Positions 61,098-64,000 of a DNA stretch of 64,000 nt are shown here, piece by piece. Source of the stretch: Alkalibacter sp964582705 (GTDB lineage Bacteria > Bacillota > Clostridia > Eubacteriales > Alkalibacteraceae); contig CAZOTE010000001.1 of assembly GCA_964582705.1 (NCBI GenBank), forward strand, positions 1 through 64,000. The letters run 5' to 3'. Positions within the stretch are counted from its first letter, which is position 1; the number at the start of each line of letters is the position of its first letter. The translations under genes were made by a program, and so were the position numbers. The notes under the pieces were generated by a model. It was not told where the DNA came from. It ran no database searches and was given only the letters and a program-made list of their open reading frames with translations.

Positions 61098-61756
61098 ATC
61101 TGCACCTTCCTCTCTACTATCTTAGCAAAATAGGTCAGCGCCGTTATGACAACCAGGTAAAATAGTGCGACCCAAGTGTATGTAGCAAATGCTTCCATGG
61201 ATCTTCCTACATATATCTTTGCTTGATAAACAATATCGGCAAAGCCGATAACGGAGATAATCGAGGAATCCTTCAATGTTATAATGAACTGATTTACCAG
61301 GGAAGGAAGGCAAATCCTAAAAGCCTGCGGAAGTATTACCTTTCTCATAGCTTGCCAATGTGACAGGCCAAGGCTCCTTGCCGCCTCCATCTGACCTGTA
61401 TTTACTGCCATTATCGCTCCTCTGAAGATTTCAGACATGTACGCTCCTGCATTTAGAGTTAGAGTTAACAACCCCGCAGAAAATGGTGTGAATCTAACGT
61501 TGTAGCCTAAAAACTGCAATAACTGAGGCAGCGCGAAATAGAAGTAAAACACTTGAACGATCATAGGAGTTCCTCTTATCAAACCTACGTAACCCTTTGA
61601 CAAGTACTTTAAAGGTGTTTTGGACATTCCCAAAAGCGCTGTGATCAAGCCGACAAACAATGCAATTATCAAGGCAAGTACAGTCACCTGAACTGTCATT
61701 GACATTCCTCTAAATAACAAAGGATACGACTCGCTAAAAACTTTGCCTAAATTCAT
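61094..61756 (-). CDS. polar amino acid ABC transporter permease
   Basis: 220 residues, five membrane helices, HisM/GlnP class: SMTVQVTVLALIIALFVGLITALLG at the start, YVGLIRGTPMIVQVFYFYFALPQLL, and the EAA loop EAARSLGLSHWQAMRKVILPQAFRICLPSLVNQF. Only one permease gene is present, so the channel is presumably a homodimer. Confidence 0.94.
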   Translation of the reverse strand: MNLGKVFSESYPLLFRGMSMTVQVTVLALIIALFVGLITALLGMSKTPLKYLSKGYVGLIRGTPMIVQVFYFYFALPQLLQFLGYNVRFTPFSAGLLTLTLNAGAYMSEIFRGAIMAVNTGQMEAARSLGLSHWQAMRKVILPQAFRICLPSLVNQFIITLKDSSIISVIGFADIVYQAKIYVGRSMEAFATYTWVALFYLVVITALTYFAKIVERKVQI

Positions 61757-61768
61757 AAAAACAACCTC

Positions 61769-62527
61769 TTATTCTACTGAAATATATTTGTCTAAAATTT
61801 CTTGGTATTTACCGCTCTCGATGATGTTTTCCAGACCTGCATTAAACATTTCCAAAAGCTCTGTATTTTTATCTTTCATAACTGCGAATCCATAGGAAGA
61901 GCCTTTTTCCATCTCTGTGACCATCTTCAATCCATTTCCTTTGGATATTCCATATCCCATTACAGGATAATCTTCAAAACACGCTACGGAATTTCCGGTG
62001 ACCACATCTTCATACATGAACGGAGACTCGTCGAAATAAACTAACTCGAAGCCATATGTTTCTGCTATAGACTCGGCGAAACTCGCTCCTTCTGTTCCAA
62101 CTTTTACAGCTACCTTTTTCCCATTAAGATCATCATATGATTTAATTTCATTGTTAGATGCGCTGACAGCCATTACAACTCCAGAATCGTAGTAAGCCTC
62201 TGAAAAATCATACTTAAGTTTTCTTTCGTCAGTTATGCTCATTCCCGCAATAACCCCATCAGCTTGATTTGACTCAAGTGCTGCTACAGCTGCGCTAAAG
62301 CCCAAAGGATTAAGCTCGTACTCAAATCCTTGATCTTCGGCAATAGCGGCTAAGATATCTATGTCGATACCCACATAGTTTCCACTTTCATCTTGAAACT
62401 CGAATGGCGCAAATGTGGTATCAGTAGCTATCTTGTATACCTTGTCGCCATCACCCGAAGAAGAACAGCCTGTGAAAACCGCCAAAGAAACCATCAATGC
62501 CGTAAACAATGCTAATACTTTTTTCAT
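61769..62527 (-). CDS. polar amino acid-binding lipoprotein
   Basis: 252 residues, family 3 solute-binding protein. Signal with lipobox VFTGC (Cys21), then IATDTTFAPFEFQDESGNYVGIDIDILAAIA, GVIAGMSITDERKLKYDFSEAYYDSGVV and GKKVAVKVGTEGASFAES. The conserved Arg (ERKLKYDFS) and Asp residues bind the amino acid backbone. First gene of the binding protein-permease-ATPase operon. Confidence 0.94.
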   Translation of the reverse strand: MKKVLALFTALMVSLAVFTGCSSSGDGDKVYKIATDTTFAPFEFQDESGNYVGIDIDILAAIAEDQGFEYELNPLGFSAAVAALESNQADGVIAGMSITDERKLKYDFSEAYYDSGVVMAVSASNNEIKSYDDLNGKKVAVKVGTEGASFAESIAETYGFELVYFDESPFMYEDVVTGNSVACFEDYPVMGYGISKGNGLKMVTEMEKGSSYGFAVMKDKNTELLEMFNAGLENIIESGKYQEILDKYISVE

Positions 62528-62563
62528 TTTATTTCCCCCTAAAATAATTATTTATACCATCCC

Positions 62564-62592
62564 ATTATACATTAACAAATCGTAAATATAAA
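62564..62592 (-). promoter_or_regulatory. promoter of the amino-acid ABC operon
   Basis: Minus strand TTTATA (62587-62592), 17 bases, TATAAT (62564-62569), about 37 bases before the start codon. Confidence 0.65.
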
Positions 62593-62632
62593 TATTTTAA
62601 AAAAAAACGAAACCCATAAGCTTACTTTAAAT

Positions 62633-64000
62633 TTATCTTTTCCCAAGTTCCTTGATCGTGAATACTTTACCTTTTATCGTCTTCTTTTTAAGACCATTGT
62701 ATACTTGTCTTCCTTTGCCTTCAAAAACCTCAACGTAAGTACAGGTATCCTGTATATCAATTATCCCTATGTCTTCAGCCTCGATACCCTCAATGCTACC
62801 TATCGCCCCCATTATGTCTACTGGCCTGATTTTCTTCTTTTTCCCTGCATTGATCCTGATACGAGTAATATCCTTGTGGATTTCTTCTCCTTTGCTCTTT
62901 TTAGGCTTGAGCCGTACATTTTTTCTTACCGCTTCTTCCTTAGATTTATATAAGAAATCCTTTGCCTCTTTTTTAGGAATGGGGTATCCCAGATATTCTT
63001 CTACATATTCAAGTCTGTGGCTTTCCTTTGGAGATAGCAGCGTTACTGCAGTGCCTTTTTTATTTATCCTGCCCGTCCTACCTATTCTATGGATATAATT
63101 CTCACGTTCGTAAGGCATCTCAAAATTTATGACATGCGTGACATCCTCAACGTCTATGCCTCTTGCCGCAACATCCGTTGCAACAAGGTAATGCAGCTCA
63201 CCCTTTTTAAACTTGTTTATAGTCTGAGTTCGTTCTCTCTGAGTCATTCCTCCATGGAGGCTGCCACATGAATATCTTTTTCTTAACATATATTTGGCTA
63301 GCTTATCAGCTCTATCCCTAGTGTTGCAAAATAAAATACAGCTTCCCGGCTGCTCCGCAGCAAGCACTTTATTTAACATCTCCTCTTTATCGGCATCTTC
63401 AACCAAAATGTGATACTGGTTAATTTTATCCTCAGTAGGAATAACGGCTTTTATTTCTATTCTAGCGCTGTCGCTTAAATATTTACTGCATATCTCTTCG
63501 ATTCTATCAGGAATCGTGGCCGAAAAAAGTAACGTGCACCTTTTTAGTGGCAACATATTTATTATACTCTCCACTTGATCTATAAAGCCCATGCTTAACA
63601 TCTCGTCAGCTTCATCGATTACAAGGTACTTTATGCCATCTAGGACAAGATTGCCCCTATCTATATGATCCTTTGTCCTTCCCGGAGTACCGACTACCAC
63701 ATGAACCCTTTGCTTAAGCTCCCGTTCTTGAAGGTGAACCGGATGCCTTCCATAAAGCGCTGAAGCTCGTACTTTTTTAAACTTCCCAATATGCCCAATA
63801 TCTTCTTTGATCTGAAGTGCCAATTCCCTCGTGGGCGTCAGTATCAGAGCTTGAGGTTTATTCTCCTCAATTTCAACATTTTCGCATATCGGTATGCCGA
63901 AAGCTGCTGTTTTTCCACTTCCGGTCTGAGATTTTACAATAAGATCTTTGTCTTCCATAATAAATGGTATTACCTTTTCCTGAACTTCCATGGGACTTTC
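62633..64000 (-). CDS. dbpA: DbpA/YxiN-type DEAD-box RNA helicase, 5' end cut by window
   Basis: ATP-dependent RNA helicase of ribosome assembly. The frame is open to the end of the window: codons for Glu-Ser-Pro precede the ATG at 63991, matching the family Q-motif region, so the true start is outside. Seen: QTGSGKTAAF, PTRELALQI, VGTPGRTKDHI, VIDEADEMLSMGF (DEAD box), LLFSATIP, ATDVAARGIDVEDVTHVINFE and HRIGRTGR. The C-terminal 75 residues (ITRIRINAGKKKKIRPVDIMGAI) form the DbpA RNA-binding domain that recognises hairpin 92 of 23S rRNA. About 25-30 residues are missing. Confidence 0.94.
   Translation of the reverse strand, partial: ESPMEVQEKVIPFIMEDKDLIVKSQTGSGKTAAFGIPICENVEIEENKPQALILTPTRELALQIKEDIGHIGKFKKVRASALYGRHPVHLQERELKQRVHVVVGTPGRTKDHIDRGNLVLDGIKYLVIDEADEMLSMGFIDQVESIINMLPLKRCTLLFSATIPDRIEEICSKYLSDSARIEIKAVIPTEDKINQYHILVEDADKEEMLNKVLAAEQPGSCILFCNTRDRADKLAKYMLRKRYSCGSLHGGMTQRERTQTINKFKKGELHYLVATDVAARGIDVEDVTHVINFEMPYERENYIHRIGRTGRINKKGTAVTLLSPKESHRLEYVEEYLGYPIPKKEAKDFLYKSKEEAVRKNVRLKPKKSKGEEIHKDITRIRINAGKKKKIRPVDIMGAIGSIEGIEAEDIGIIDIQDTCTYVEVFEGKGRQVYNGLKKKTIKGKVFTIKELGKR

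Noticed and set aside
63989..63991. ATG at 63991 as the start of the helicase
   Set aside because: In-frame codons to the window end continue the conserved region before motif I; the protein would lack its Q motif if started here.
1..64000. T-box, other riboswitches, tRNA/rRNA genes, CRISPR arrays, insertion sequences, prophage
   Set aside because: No T-box core before gltX or other genes, no regularly spaced repeats, no cloverleaf noticed, and no transposase, integrase or phage structural genes among the products.

Overview
The window looks like a stretch of chromosome from a low-GC, anaerobic member of the Bacillota (Clostridia/Tissierellia-like). The grounds are AT-rich intergenic DNA, AGGAGG-type ribosome sites with frequent TTG/GTG starts, HPr kinase, GlpP antitermination, a YerC-type TrpR relative, two RodA/FtsW proteins, and a ferredoxin-linked 2-oxoacid oxidoreductase. 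No rRNA, tRNA, prophage, insertion sequence or CRISPR array was seen. The first gene (argH) and the last (a DbpA-type helicase) run off the ends. A 10-N assembly gap at 51404-51413 interrupts a small antitoxin gene.

Layout: 3-9112 holds argH, then on the minus strand a rodA-radical SAM-DUF2344-gltX unit, a second rodA and aroE, then plus-strand yerC. 9105-13018 is nadE-nnr-acpS. 13279-19261 has a TetR regulator, a two-component system with a UBA-like membrane protein, pgi and a DegV protein. 19302-25093 is one compact minus-strand run: uvrC, HAD phosphatase, hprK, PHP phosphatase, cyclophilin, degV. 25220-32000 has ferrous iron uptake (feoA, feoB and a 52-residue Cys-rich partner), a glycerophosphodiesterase, an ArsB/NhaD-type transporter and an HD-GYP protein. 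32153-36320 has an ABC-F ATPase with one degenerate ATP site and a two-gene 2-oxoacid oxidoreductase.

36424-39641 is a glycerol regulon: glpP, glpK and an unrecognised polytopic membrane protein. glpK and the membrane gene are each preceded by an almost identical leader with an intrinsic terminator, which I read as two GlpP antitermination targets. This makes the membrane protein a candidate glycerol-pathway transporter and is the strongest new lead here. 39701-47758 mixes GNAT, NYN/LOTUS, TDT transporter, small membrane proteins, a HerA-like ATPase with a coiled-coil tail, two overlapping small genes and maf. 47773-50177 is a MerR-controlled ABC-2 exporter with a textbook 19-bp-spaced MerR promoter.

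50314-54164 has a cation antiporter, a RelB/RelE-type toxin-antitoxin pair, a YaiI protein, a split chromate transporter and larB. 54302-59659 is ferric iron uptake (fbpABC) behind a consensus promoter with a Fur box, followed upstream by a multicopper oxidase. The feo and fbp operators share the same ATTGATA-N5-TATCAAT layout, so ferrous and ferric uptake are probably co-regulated. 59743-64000 has a macro-domain protein, a polar amino-acid ABC transporter and the DbpA-type helicase. Many convergent gene pairs share a single bidirectional terminator hairpin that overlaps their stop codons.
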